DNA of 64,000 nucleotides from CAIQJJ01 sp049325275 (GTDB taxonomy: Bacteria > Chloroflexota > Anaerolineae > Anaerolineales > UBA4823): contig JBMOLU010000013.1 of NCBI GenBank assembly GCA_049325275.1, positions 1 through 64,000 on the forward strand, written 5' to 3'. The notes under the pieces are model-generated. The model worked only from the letters and a program-made list of their open reading frames with translations. It made no database searches and was not told the DNA's origin. A program made the translations under genes and the position numbers. The number at the start of each line of letters is the position of its first letter. The stretch's first letter is position 1. Below are positions 53,101-59,610 of this stretch, piece by piece.

Positions 53101-54909
53101 GCCGGCCCAGCCCGCACCGACGTTGGAATCGATCTGGAGCAGTTCGTTGTCCCCGGTCTGAACGGGCAGCGACAACGGATCGCTCACCGAAACCGATGGT
53201 GTGGTCAGGGTGATGGCTGCGCCACCTCCGGTCCAGGGGATGAAGCCGATGGTGTTGCCGTAGCCATCCACACCATCGGGAAGGCCGCCGCTGAAGCTGT
53301 CGATCAGGGCCACGTTTTGCGGGGCCAGTTGGGCGGCGTCGTTGTCGTCGATCACCAGGGTCGCCGGATTGTTGCTTCCCAGGGTGGCGCTTACGGGATC
53401 GGAGAGTGTCAGGATAACGGTTTCATTGCCTTCGGCCTCGGCGTCGTCCAGGGTGGGGACCGTGAAAGTAACCGTGGTGCTCCCTACGGCGAAACTTAAC
53501 TGGCCGCTTGCGCTTGTGTAATCTTCGCCGGGCATTGCCGTGCCTGCTGATGTGGCGTAGTTTACGGTTGCTGTATAGATTGCCGGAGCTGTCAGGCTGA
53601 CCGCTACGACGGCGGTTTCTCCTTCGACGACGCTGTAACTCATTTGGCTGAACTGTACATCGATCGATCCGGCCCCGGCATTGCCGCCATACGGCCCAGC
53701 ATCGTCGATGTAGATCGATCCGCTGACGCCCGCGGCAAAGGCCATGTTGTACCCCCACATCTGGGTGAGGGTAAAGCCGTCGTTGGGGGCGCCATCGGGC
53801 TGCCAACCGTTGCGGTTGAAGGCGGCCCACGGCAGGGTGAAGTACTTCCAGCCGGTGAAGTTGTCGGTGATCAGCGGAGCGACGAAGCGTTCGGATGTGT
53901 CGATGCTGTTGTTGCTGCGGTTATCGAAGACCTGGATCTCGAGCGTTCTGCCGGAGTTGGTGCCGTACAGCCAGAAGCCGATACCGTCGTAGTCCGACCA
54001 ATCCTGGCTGGCGGGCAGGGTACGGCTGACGCCACCCCAACCACCGCCCGTGATGGTGTAGGTGATGGCAGCCGCAGTGTTGATGGGCTGCCCGGGCAGC
54101 GAACTGCTGATCGCCGTGGTCGTGATGATCGAACCGCCTCCGGTGTATGGAATCCAACCATTGGGCGGCGTCGCGCCGCCGTTATTGGGTGGTAACCCGC
54201 TTTCGAAGTCGTCGATGATGTTGAATTTGATGACCTTTACCTGGTCGATGTAGATCGATCCGCTGACGCCCGCGGCAAAGGCCATGTTGTACCCCCACAT
54301 CTGGGTGAGGGTAAAGCCGTCGTTGGGGGCGCCATCGGGCTGCCAACCGTTGCGGTTGAAGGTGGCCCACGGCAGGGTGAAGTACTTCCAGCCGGTGAAG
54401 TTGTCGGTGATCAGCGGAGCGACGAAGCGTTCGGATGTGTCGATGCTGTTGTTGCTGCGGTTGTCGAAGACCTGGATCTCGAGCGTTCTGCCGGAGTTGG
54501 TGCCGTACAGCCAGAAGCCGATACCGTCGTAGTCCGACCAATCCTGGCTGGCGGGCAGGGTACGGCTGACGCCACCCCAACCACCGCCCGTGATGGTGTA
54601 GGTGATGGCAGCCGCAGTGTTGATGGGCTGCCCGGGCAGCGAACTGCTGATCGCCGTGGTCGTGATGATCGAACCGCCTCCGGTGTATGGAATCCAACCA
54701 TTGGGCGGCGTCGCGCCGCCGTTATTGGGTGGTAACCCGCTTTCGAAGTCGTCGATCAGTGGCATTTCGGCAGCTGTAACCTGAGATGCGGCCAACGAAC
54801 TCGCTGCCGCAGCTGTTGCTGCTTGTGCGAACAGAAAATAAAATCCTACCAAAAGTAATAGCCCCCCGACCAAGCTGCCAATTGCCAGGAAAGTTTGCTT
54901 GTTTTTCAT
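50131..54909 (-). CDS. Secreted modular GH16 endo-beta-glucanase with Calx-beta and carbohydrate-binding-like repeats
   Basis: A 1592-residue protein. ATG 54909 has AGGGAAAG upstream and starts a signal/anchor (hydrophobic about 8-30). Order (approximate residues): sandwich modules A2 51-222 and A1 231-402; Calx-beta 406-530; sandwich modules B1 533-716 and B2 723-910; Calx-beta 920-1040; a fifth sandwich 1041-1465 that is split by the GH16 catalytic domain 1140-1390; Calx-beta 1466-1581; C-terminal VYLPLIFKP. The GH16 motif is GEIDIMEN with nucleophile Glu1272, Asp1274 and acid/base Glu1277, plus the WPAFWTLG and WYIDGTQYF strands typical of laminarinase/lichenase-type enzymes. Sandwich modules (IDDFESG...W-x-P-x-G-x-P-N-D-G) resemble CBM11/CIA30-like domains. 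It probably cuts beta-1,3 or mixed-linkage glucan outside the cell. A LacI gene lies upstream. Confidence 0.9.
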   Translation of the reverse strand: MKNKQTFLAIGSLVGGLLLLVGFYFLFAQAATAAAASSLAASQVTAAEMPLIDDFESGLPPNNGGATPPNGWIPYTGGGSIITTTAISSSLPGQPINTAAAITYTITGGGWGGVSRTLPASQDWSDYDGIGFWLYGTNSGRTLEIQVFDNRSNNSIDTSERFVAPLITDNFTGWKYFTLPWATFNRNGWQPDGAPNDGFTLTQMWGYNMAFAAGVSGSIYIDQVKVIKFNIIDDFESGLPPNNGGATPPNGWIPYTGGGSIITTTAISSSLPGQPINTAAAITYTITGGGWGGVSRTLPASQDWSDYDGIGFWLYGTNSGRTLEIQVFDNRSNNSIDTSERFVAPLITDNFTGWKYFTLPWAAFNRNGWQPDGAPNDGFTLTQMWGYNMAFAAGVSGSIYIDDAGPYGGNAGAGSIDVQFSQMSYSVVEGETAVVAVSLTAPAIYTATVNYATSAGTAMPGEDYTSASGQLSFAVGSTTVTFTVPTLDDAEAEGNETVILTLSDPVSATLGSNNPATLVIDDNDAAQLAPQNVALIDSFSGGLPDGVDGYGNTIGFIPWTGGGAAITLTTPSVSVSDPLSLPVQTGDNELLQIDSNVGAGWAGYTHLFTNAALDTWLSQDWTPYEGVSFWVYGSGSGGDLNIDIFDNKTTTGDSCERWTYIFADDFTGWRYFAVPFGDFVRKSWQPGGAPNDGLTLTEVWGYAFGFPANVGARTYFIDNVGVMLRTTIVDDFDNGVPSGSDSFGNTIGFVTWGSTTNTFLTTTQVISTSPLAFPLPLGGNEFLQVDYDIASGGWGGFTHLFTNAGVDTWINQNWVTYEGISFWVYGSGSGGDLNIDIFDNKTTTGDSCERWTYIFADDFTGWRYFAVPFGDFVRKSWQPGGAPNDGLTLTEVWGYAFGFPANVNARTNYLELFTVYGSTTPPAQDPKVSFGAMGYSAVEGQSASISIRLNVALTTPVTVSYATGSGTAISNRDYLAVAGSHTFAPGETEFVFNVETLDDIKYEGNEAAGLQLSDAVGAELGSISRVDLAIQDNDPFNPLLIDDFETIPYAFDAWGNIELSMTEIVSPSSMALPGQWQYENVLGVNASDSRTFTPAGSGFSRTFVESEDWRSADGLEFWYYGQNSGEKISVTLQGNRQSDPGPSGWTLVWSDEFEGAGGSPVNQANWTHEIGGHGWGNAEWEYYTDSTENSSVDGSGNLVITAREIEDGAAPLECWYGDCTHTSARLVTANKFEFTYGRAEARLKVPYGQGIWPAFWTLGNDIGTVGWPGCGEIDIMENIGREPNIVHGTIHGPGYSGGSGIGGAYTLESGNLADDFHVFAIEWEPEEIRWYIDGTQYFTVTVNDIPAGTEWVYDHPFFLILNVAVGGYWPGYPDASTVFPQMMTVDYVRVYQGPDTAERHEALFTDNFSGWQEVRLPFTAFNRSTQQPENAPDDGFDLAEIWGYGFGLPAGAEQPVYIDQVARFSGATAQPTVQFSASDYTVDEGGVVTITVTLDVSSSAPVSVTYTTVDGSALAGSDYLTSTGTLVFAPGEMSKTFQVTTRSDDTVEGSETVILRLSEPQGATLGTPHEASLVIQDTTTRFVVYLPLIFKP
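52201..52449. repeat. 249-bp direct repeat inside the GH16 gene, copy 1
   Basis: This stretch is repeated without visible mismatch at 52780-53028, offset 579 bp. It codes the second half of sandwich modules B2 and B1. Flanking parts of the modules have diverged, which suggests gene conversion or a recent partial duplication. Confidence 0.9.
52780..53028. repeat. 249-bp direct repeat inside the GH16 gene, copy 2
   Basis: Second copy of the element at 52201-52449, identical by direct comparison. Confidence 0.9.
53704..54216. repeat. 513-bp direct repeat inside the GH16 gene, copy 1
   Basis: Matches 54244-54756 over 513 bases at an exact 540-bp offset with only two mismatches (at 53823 and 53923). 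It codes sandwich module A1. The 27-base spacer between copies codes the join of the two modules. Confidence 0.95.
54244..54756. repeat. 513-bp direct repeat inside the GH16 gene, copy 2
   Basis: Second copy of 53704-54216, coding the N-terminal sandwich module (residues about 51-222). Confidence 0.95.
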
Positions 54910-54947
54910 CTTTCCCTGTTTCCTTATTTTGAAAGTTCTCGTTCTCA

Positions 54948-54996
54948 GGCCGGAAAGCGTGCCCACAACACCATGTTGTGAGCACGCTTTCCGGCC
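54948..54996 (-). other. Long hairpin in the lacI-GH16 intergenic region
   Basis: A perfect 15-bp stem (54948-54962 with 54982-54996) encloses an inner 6-bp CACAAC/GTTGTG stem. It lies 39 bases upstream of the GH16 start in a 279-base gap and has no T-run. It could be a leader structure, an operator, or a weak terminator of lacI. The rest of the gap (54997-55188) shows no gene. Confidence 0.6.
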
Positions 54997-55188
54997 CAAG
55001 TTTGTGTTGCCTGAAGCTTGCTTGAAAGCCGCACGCTTCAATGAACCGGTAAAGCAAAATGTCGGTTAAAATGGGTGTGAGTGTTCGCCTGGACGCTCGC
55101 TGCCCTTTGCCGAAAGAAGGCGGGTGTTCAGGTGAACTTTTTCGAGAGTGGGTAACTGTAGGATGTTTCCTCCTTTCTCTTGCGTTCT

Positions 55189-56199
55189 TCAGCGCAGGCT
55201 GGCGCCGCAAGAGCCGCGTACGATCAATTCTGTTTCCAATATCTCGACACGTGCCGGTTGCGGGCCGTGTTCGATCACGTCGAGCAGTGTTTCGACGGCC
55301 TTGATGCCGACCCGTTTGATCGGCTGCCGGATCGTGGTGAGCTGCGGCGTGCTCAGCGTTGCCGGCGGCAGATCGTCGAAGCTGACGATGGCGATGTCTG
55401 CGGGGACCGAAAGGCTAGCCTCCGCAATGGCGCGCATCACACCGCGCGCCATTGAATCGGAACTAATGAACAGGGCGCTGAGTTTTTGCTGCATGAGTTG
55501 CTGGGCAGCCGCGTAGCCCCCTTCTTCGGTGTAATTACCTTCGACGATCCAGGCCTCATCCGGTGTGATACCATGTTCGGCGAGCGCCTGGCGGTACCCG
55601 GCCAGGCGATCTTGCCCGGAGCCGGAAGCAATCGGGCCGGTGATCGTGCCGATGCGTTCGTGGCCCAATCGGATCAGGTGCGATACCGCCCGGTAGGCTC
55701 CTTGAACGTTGTTGACATCCAGGTAGCTCACATTCATGCCGGCCGGCGGGCGGCCGAGCACGACCATCGGCAGCGTTGTCTTGAGCAGCTTGGGAAGCAA
55801 GGGGTTATCGAGCGCCTCGACCTGGACGATGACCCCGTCGAGCAGGCCGCGCCGGGTAATGCGGCGAAAGATGCTTTCGACCTCGTACTCGACAAAAAGG
55901 GAAAACGTATGGTGGTGCTGGTTGCATGCCTGGGCGATGCCTTCTGCCAGGCGGGGAAAGTAAGGATCGGCGAACAGGCTTTGCACCGTGCGCGAGATGA
56001 CCAGGCCGATCATGTCGCTGCGCTGCGATGCCAGCGAACGGGCGGCGGCATTGGGTTGGAAGCCGGTTTCTTGTAACACCTCCGAAACGCGTTGGCGCAC
56101 GGCCGGGCTGACATCCGGGCGATTGTTGATTGCCCGCGATGCGGTAGCCGGTGAAACGCCGGCGAGTCTGGCGATGTCTTCGAGGGTTAGCTTTTCCAT
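55189..56199 (-). CDS. LacI-family transcriptional regulator
   Basis: A 336-residue LacI/GalR regulator. ATG 56199 is chosen because the DNA-binding domain begins immediately (TLEDIARLAGVSPATASRAI at residues 4-23, hinge through about 60). An upstream extension to 56310 would overlap its promoter. The periplasmic-binding-protein-like sensor (about 62-336) has the usual SRTVQSLFADPYF and ISSDSMARGVMRA segments. No Shine-Dalgarno is evident. A perfect 20-bp palindrome at 56228 lies in its own promoter region, so autoregulation is likely. Given the neighbours (GH16, two GH94-type enzymes) its inducer is probably a beta-gluco-oligosaccharide. Confidence 0.92.
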   Translation of the reverse strand: MEKLTLEDIARLAGVSPATASRAINNRPDVSPAVRQRVSEVLQETGFQPNAAARSLASQRSDMIGLVISRTVQSLFADPYFPRLAEGIAQACNQHHHTFSLFVEYEVESIFRRITRRGLLDGVIVQVEALDNPLLPKLLKTTLPMVVLGRPPAGMNVSYLDVNNVQGAYRAVSHLIRLGHERIGTITGPIASGSGQDRLAGYRQALAEHGITPDEAWIVEGNYTEEGGYAAAQQLMQQKLSALFISSDSMARGVMRAIAEASLSVPADIAIVSFDDLPPATLSTPQLTTIRQPIKRVGIKAVETLLDVIEHGPQPARVEILETELIVRGSCGASLR

Positions 56200-56227
56200 G
56201 GAATGGGGTCCGTCTGTAAATTCGTGT

Positions 56228-56247
56228 GACTGGAAGCGCTTCCAGTC
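56228..56247. promoter_or_regulatory. LacI-type operator palindrome
   Basis: A perfect 20-bp palindrome centred on AGCGCT, core TGGAAGCGCTTCCA, 29 bases before the lacI start codon. LacI-family operators have this central-CG form, and the Thermobifida CelR site is similar (TGGGAGCGCTCCCA). A 12-bp version with the same GAAGCGCTTC core is at 12300. Nothing else recognisable is found between 56248 and the hemerythrin gene end at 56471. Confidence 0.75.
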
Positions 56248-56471
56248 GTTCTTATGATAGTAAATTTTCGCGCTTAAGTCAAGCACCAAGATCGGCGGTA
56301 GCAATTCCAAAGCGGAGTTTGCCGTAGCCCGCTTCGGTGGGTGCCGCTCAACAGCTATTGGATTGATCCAACGCGGAACAGGTTATCGAATTGCAGATTT
56401 GGAATTGCACTGGCAATAGCCCCCAGCTTGACGGCCAACCCGCTCAACCAAAAACACTCTCCGGCAGGCCG

Positions 56472-57146
56472 CTAGTCGAATAGAAAAGGCTTCATCGGCG
56501 CCCATTCGTTCTTCCACACGATGGGCACGAGCACCTTCATCATTTGCGGCGGCATGTTTTCGGCCAGCTTGGCGCGATCGTGGGCACGCAGGTTGTAAAG
56601 TAGAAATGGCAGAACCCAGGCCGCGGGATGGCAGTACTTCTGGTTGTATTCGACCGTCTGGCGAATAATGTTGGCCTGCTCTTCCTTGGATAACTGTAAA
56701 GAGGTGATCGATTCGGACGTGAAATAACTCTCTTCGGCGTTGATGTGCATCAACCACAGGGTACGCAGGTTGGTGGCCGACTCGGCAACCTTGGTCAGCA
56801 ACACGCTTAGATCGGTCTCGGGTTCGTCGGCAGCTTTTTCGATCAGCGCTTTGATCGTTTCGCGATGAGGTACCATCTGCTGGTGCTGCATGATCAACCC
56901 ATCCAGGCGCAAGGAGGGTACGCGCCGTTGAAAAAACGGAAATGCCACCTCGTCTTCCGTCACGTGGTGGGCGTAGAGTGTAATCAGGCAGCTCTTTACG
57001 TAACGGAAAAAACCGGTTGCAATGGCTTTATCTGGGAAACCTGTTTTGGCAAAGGCCAGGCTTTTGTCAATCGTGACGTCTAACCCCCGAGTGATTACTT
57101 TGTGGATGCGGTTTAGGGTATCGTAGTAAACGGGTTGTTCGTTCAT
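56472..57146 (-). CDS. Hemerythrin-like HHE domain protein
   Basis: A 224-residue protein. ATG 57146 overlaps the stop of the upstream HAD gene by four bases (ATGA), so it is translationally coupled. Helical, with the HHE-type ligand pattern His15, His60-x3-Glu64, His88 and His134-x3-Glu138 (in YAHHVTEDE, MQHQQM and WLMHINAEES). Such domains hold a di-iron or other metal centre and are used for oxygen or NO sensing, iron handling or repair. The C-terminal 60 residues (VPIVWKNEWAPMKPF) match full-length HHE proteins with a C-terminal extension. Last gene of the radical SAM operon. Confidence 0.8.
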   Translation of the reverse strand: MNEQPVYYDTLNRIHKVITRGLDVTIDKSLAFAKTGFPDKAIATGFFRYVKSCLITLYAHHVTEDEVAFPFFQRRVPSLRLDGLIMQHQQMVPHRETIKALIEKAADEPETDLSVLLTKVAESATNLRTLWLMHINAEESYFTSESITSLQLSKEEQANIIRQTVEYNQKYCHPAAWVLPFLLYNLRAHDRAKLAENMPPQMMKVLVPIVWKNEWAPMKPFLFD

Positions 57147-57982
57147 CGCGCATTCTCTTCTGTCAGGATGAATTTCTCGATAACGATGGCGGCGCCATCG
57201 CAGGTTAAATCGGGAGCGATCCAGTCGGCAGCGGACTTTGCACCAGGGGATGCGTGCCCCATGGCGACACCCTTCCCTGCCCATTCTATCATAGGAATGT
57301 CATTGTCGTTATCGCCAACCGCCATGACTTGTGCAGGTGAGATGTGCAGGTAGTTTGCCAGCCACGCCAGCCCCTGGCCTTTGTCCACTTCACGGGGGAC
57401 GCCTTCGATGAGCAGCGGGTGCGAAGGAACGATGTGCAGCTGCTGCCCAAAGGTCTTCTGAACCTGGGCCAGCACTTGTGCCCGCTCGCCCGGAGCGTTG
57501 AGGACGACCAGGAATTTGTGAGGCGCCTCGGGTACGTCGAGCAGGTGTGTAAGGCGTGACCACCGGCTGGCACGCAGCAGCTCGAAAAACGCCGCCGGGT
57601 GGTTTGATTCTTGCGGCAAATACAGCCGGTCGGCCATCTCCCAATGAAGATTCCAGCCATAGCGCTCGGCGGCCGAAACGATTTCAGGCAAAAAGCTTTC
57701 GGGTAGGCGAGTTTCGTGCAAGACGCGTTCGCGGCGAAAGTCGTAGATCAGGCCTCCTTGCAAGCAGATGATGGGCGCTTGCAGGTCGAACAGGCGTGCG
57801 TACTGGGAGGTAAAACCGGCTTCGCGCCCGGTGGCCAGGGTGACCAGCACACCTTGCGCCTGGGCCTGTGCAATGGCCTTCCGGACGCGCAGCGAGGGCG
57901 TGAGATCGTCGCCGAAGAGGGTTTGGTCGAGATCGAAAGCAACCAGGCGAAAGCTATGCGCTACAACTTCGGCGACTTTCAC
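57143..57982 (-). CDS. Cof-type HAD-IIB phosphatase
   Basis: A 279-residue sugar- or nucleotide-phosphate phosphatase of the HAD-IIB (Cof) group. The GTG at 57982 is chosen: it overlaps the upstream stop (GTGA) and AAGGAAAA lies 8 bases before it. Motif I is VAFDLDQTLFGDD, motif II TLATGREAG, motif III Lys in DKGQGLAWLA, and motif IV GDNDNDIPMIEWAG. A cap domain lies between motifs II and III (about 85-200). Substrate unknown. Middle gene of the operon with the radical SAM proteins upstream and the hemerythrin gene downstream. Confidence 0.88.
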   Translation of the reverse strand: MKVAEVVAHSFRLVAFDLDQTLFGDDLTPSLRVRKAIAQAQAQGVLVTLATGREAGFTSQYARLFDLQAPIICLQGGLIYDFRRERVLHETRLPESFLPEIVSAAERYGWNLHWEMADRLYLPQESNHPAAFFELLRASRWSRLTHLLDVPEAPHKFLVVLNAPGERAQVLAQVQKTFGQQLHIVPSHPLLIEGVPREVDKGQGLAWLANYLHISPAQVMAVGDNDNDIPMIEWAGKGVAMGHASPGAKSAADWIAPDLTCDGAAIVIEKFILTEENAR

Positions 57983-59592
57983 TGGAAAGTTTTCCTTTCC
58001 GGGGCGGGTTTGCCGAAGCCACGGCGCTTCCAGGCCGCATGGCTGCGATCGCAAATGGCTTTCGACAGGAAGGGGATGGGAATCCTGCCAAACAAGCGCG
58101 GATTGATGACGCAGTAGTGCTTGCAACGTTGTTCCAGCACCATGGCGTCGAAACCTTCTGGGCTAGTGTTGTGCGACTTGGGTGCATAGCCGGTGTACGT
58201 GATCGGGCCGTTATCGCTCCGGCCATGCAGGTGGTAGTAGTCCATGAAGCTGCCGATTTGCGAGCTGATTTCGTGAGCATCGGGGTCGCTGAACATAGCA
58301 GAATGCGGTTCGATTTGCAGTGGTAAGCAAAGGATGCCTTGCAAGATTTTTCCGAATTCCCTGCGGATGTTCGCCGCAAAGGCGGCTGTCTCGGCGACGT
58401 GGGCTTTCGTTTCGCCGGCCATTCCCAGGCCAAGGTAGATCACCACGGGAATGTTCTTCGCCTTCATGTAGGCCAGTGTGTCGAAGAGTTCCTGGTTGGT
58501 GAAGGATGCCCCCTTGTTTTTGCGGCGCAGTTCTTCGGAGCCGGTTTCGGCCGAGATAGCTACGTAAGATGTCTTGAGATCGAATGTTTCGCGGAATGCA
58601 TCCAGAAAGGCACGCGTGGGCAGCCCCCAGGCGTCGAAGTTGACGGCGCAGCGAACGCCGCGCCGCCGCATTTCGGCCATCATGTCCAGGTGATAGCGGT
58701 CATCGCGCGGGGTCGGATCGAAGCTGATGATGAAACCTGTGTAGCCATACGAAAGGGCCTTTTCCATCGTGTCGACGACGCCCTCTACGGGACGGTAAAC
58801 CAGCGCGTGGCGCTCGAACAGGCACTTGTGCACTTCCCGGTTGCCGCCGCACGACGGGCAATTGTGCAGACAGCCGCGCCCGATAGCCAACGGGAAGAGC
58901 TTCTCAGGCCCCAAGCGTTGTTTCAGGTTTTGTGCGATGGAGGCGTTATTCATCCAGTACATTGGGAAGCGGAAGAAATCGCGATATTCGCCATAGTGAT
59001 CGAGCAGGCTCAGGTTGGCGTAGTCCAGTTTTTCCAGGTCGGATGCCTGTGCCGTGAACGTGATCCCGTTTTCGACGACTTCGCCATTCGCCCGCCAGGT
59101 GCAGTTGGGGACTTCCGAGAAGTCTTTTTGGCCCTGTAAGACGGCGTGTGCGAAGGGTACTACGCTCCCTTCCCCATCGCCGCTGACGATGGCGTCGATG
59201 GCGGGAAAGTTTTCCAGGATTTCACGCCTAAAGCCGCTGGCCGTGAAACCGCCCAGGACGATGGTCGTTTGCGGACTTGCTCGTTTGATCTTTTGGGCCA
59301 CGTCGATGACGTCGAAGGCCTGGAAGTGCCAGTGGAGTGAAATCCCTACGACTTTGATTCCGTTTTCTTTCACCCATCGGGCAATGGAAAAGTTTTCGTC
59401 GAGAATCGTTTCCAGCCCCAGGTGTTTGATGCGCGAGGCGATACCGTTTTTGTTCAACAAGTCGCACAGCGCCAGCACCCCCATGGGGAGGTAATTAATG
59501 TACATGAAGTCATCGAGGGGTTTGTAGTAATTCGAACGTTTGGGTACGTGAACGAACAAAAAATCCACTGCTGCTGCGTGCGTGTTATCCAT
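57979..59592 (-). CDS. B12-binding-type radical SAM protein, paralog 2
   Basis: A 537-residue radical SAM enzyme. GGAGG precedes ATG 59592. Residues about 8-145 form a Rossmann-like B12-binding domain without the usual D-x-H-x-x-G motif; the radical SAM barrel has Cys241-x3-Cys245-x2-Cys248 in RGCLHNCPSCGG. A C-terminal region (about 430-537) ends in GKPAPERKTFQ. It is a close paralog of the gene just upstream, with shared VHVPKRSNYYKPLDDFM and QAFDVID segments. The reaction is unknown; members of this class perform methylations, ring formations and other radical chemistry. Co-transcribed with the paralog (18-base gap) and with the HAD gene (overlap). Confidence 0.88.
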   Translation of the reverse strand: MDNTHAAAVDFLFVHVPKRSNYYKPLDDFMYINYLPMGVLALCDLLNKNGIASRIKHLGLETILDENFSIARWVKENGIKVVGISLHWHFQAFDVIDVAQKIKRASPQTTIVLGGFTASGFRREILENFPAIDAIVSGDGEGSVVPFAHAVLQGQKDFSEVPNCTWRANGEVVENGITFTAQASDLEKLDYANLSLLDHYGEYRDFFRFPMYWMNNASIAQNLKQRLGPEKLFPLAIGRGCLHNCPSCGGNREVHKCLFERHALVYRPVEGVVDTMEKALSYGYTGFIISFDPTPRDDRYHLDMMAEMRRRGVRCAVNFDAWGLPTRAFLDAFRETFDLKTSYVAISAETGSEELRRKNKGASFTNQELFDTLAYMKAKNIPVVIYLGLGMAGETKAHVAETAAFAANIRREFGKILQGILCLPLQIEPHSAMFSDPDAHEISSQIGSFMDYYHLHGRSDNGPITYTGYAPKSHNTSPEGFDAMVLEQRCKHYCVINPRLFGRIPIPFLSKAICDRSHAAWKRRGFGKPAPERKTFQ

Positions 59593-59610
59593 AAGAAACT
59601 ACCTCCAAAG

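Noticed and set aside
53704..54756. CRISPR-like reading of the tandem repeats in the GH16 gene
   Set aside because: Repeat units are 513 bp, in frame and protein-coding, with a 27-bp join; no short repeats with unique spacers.
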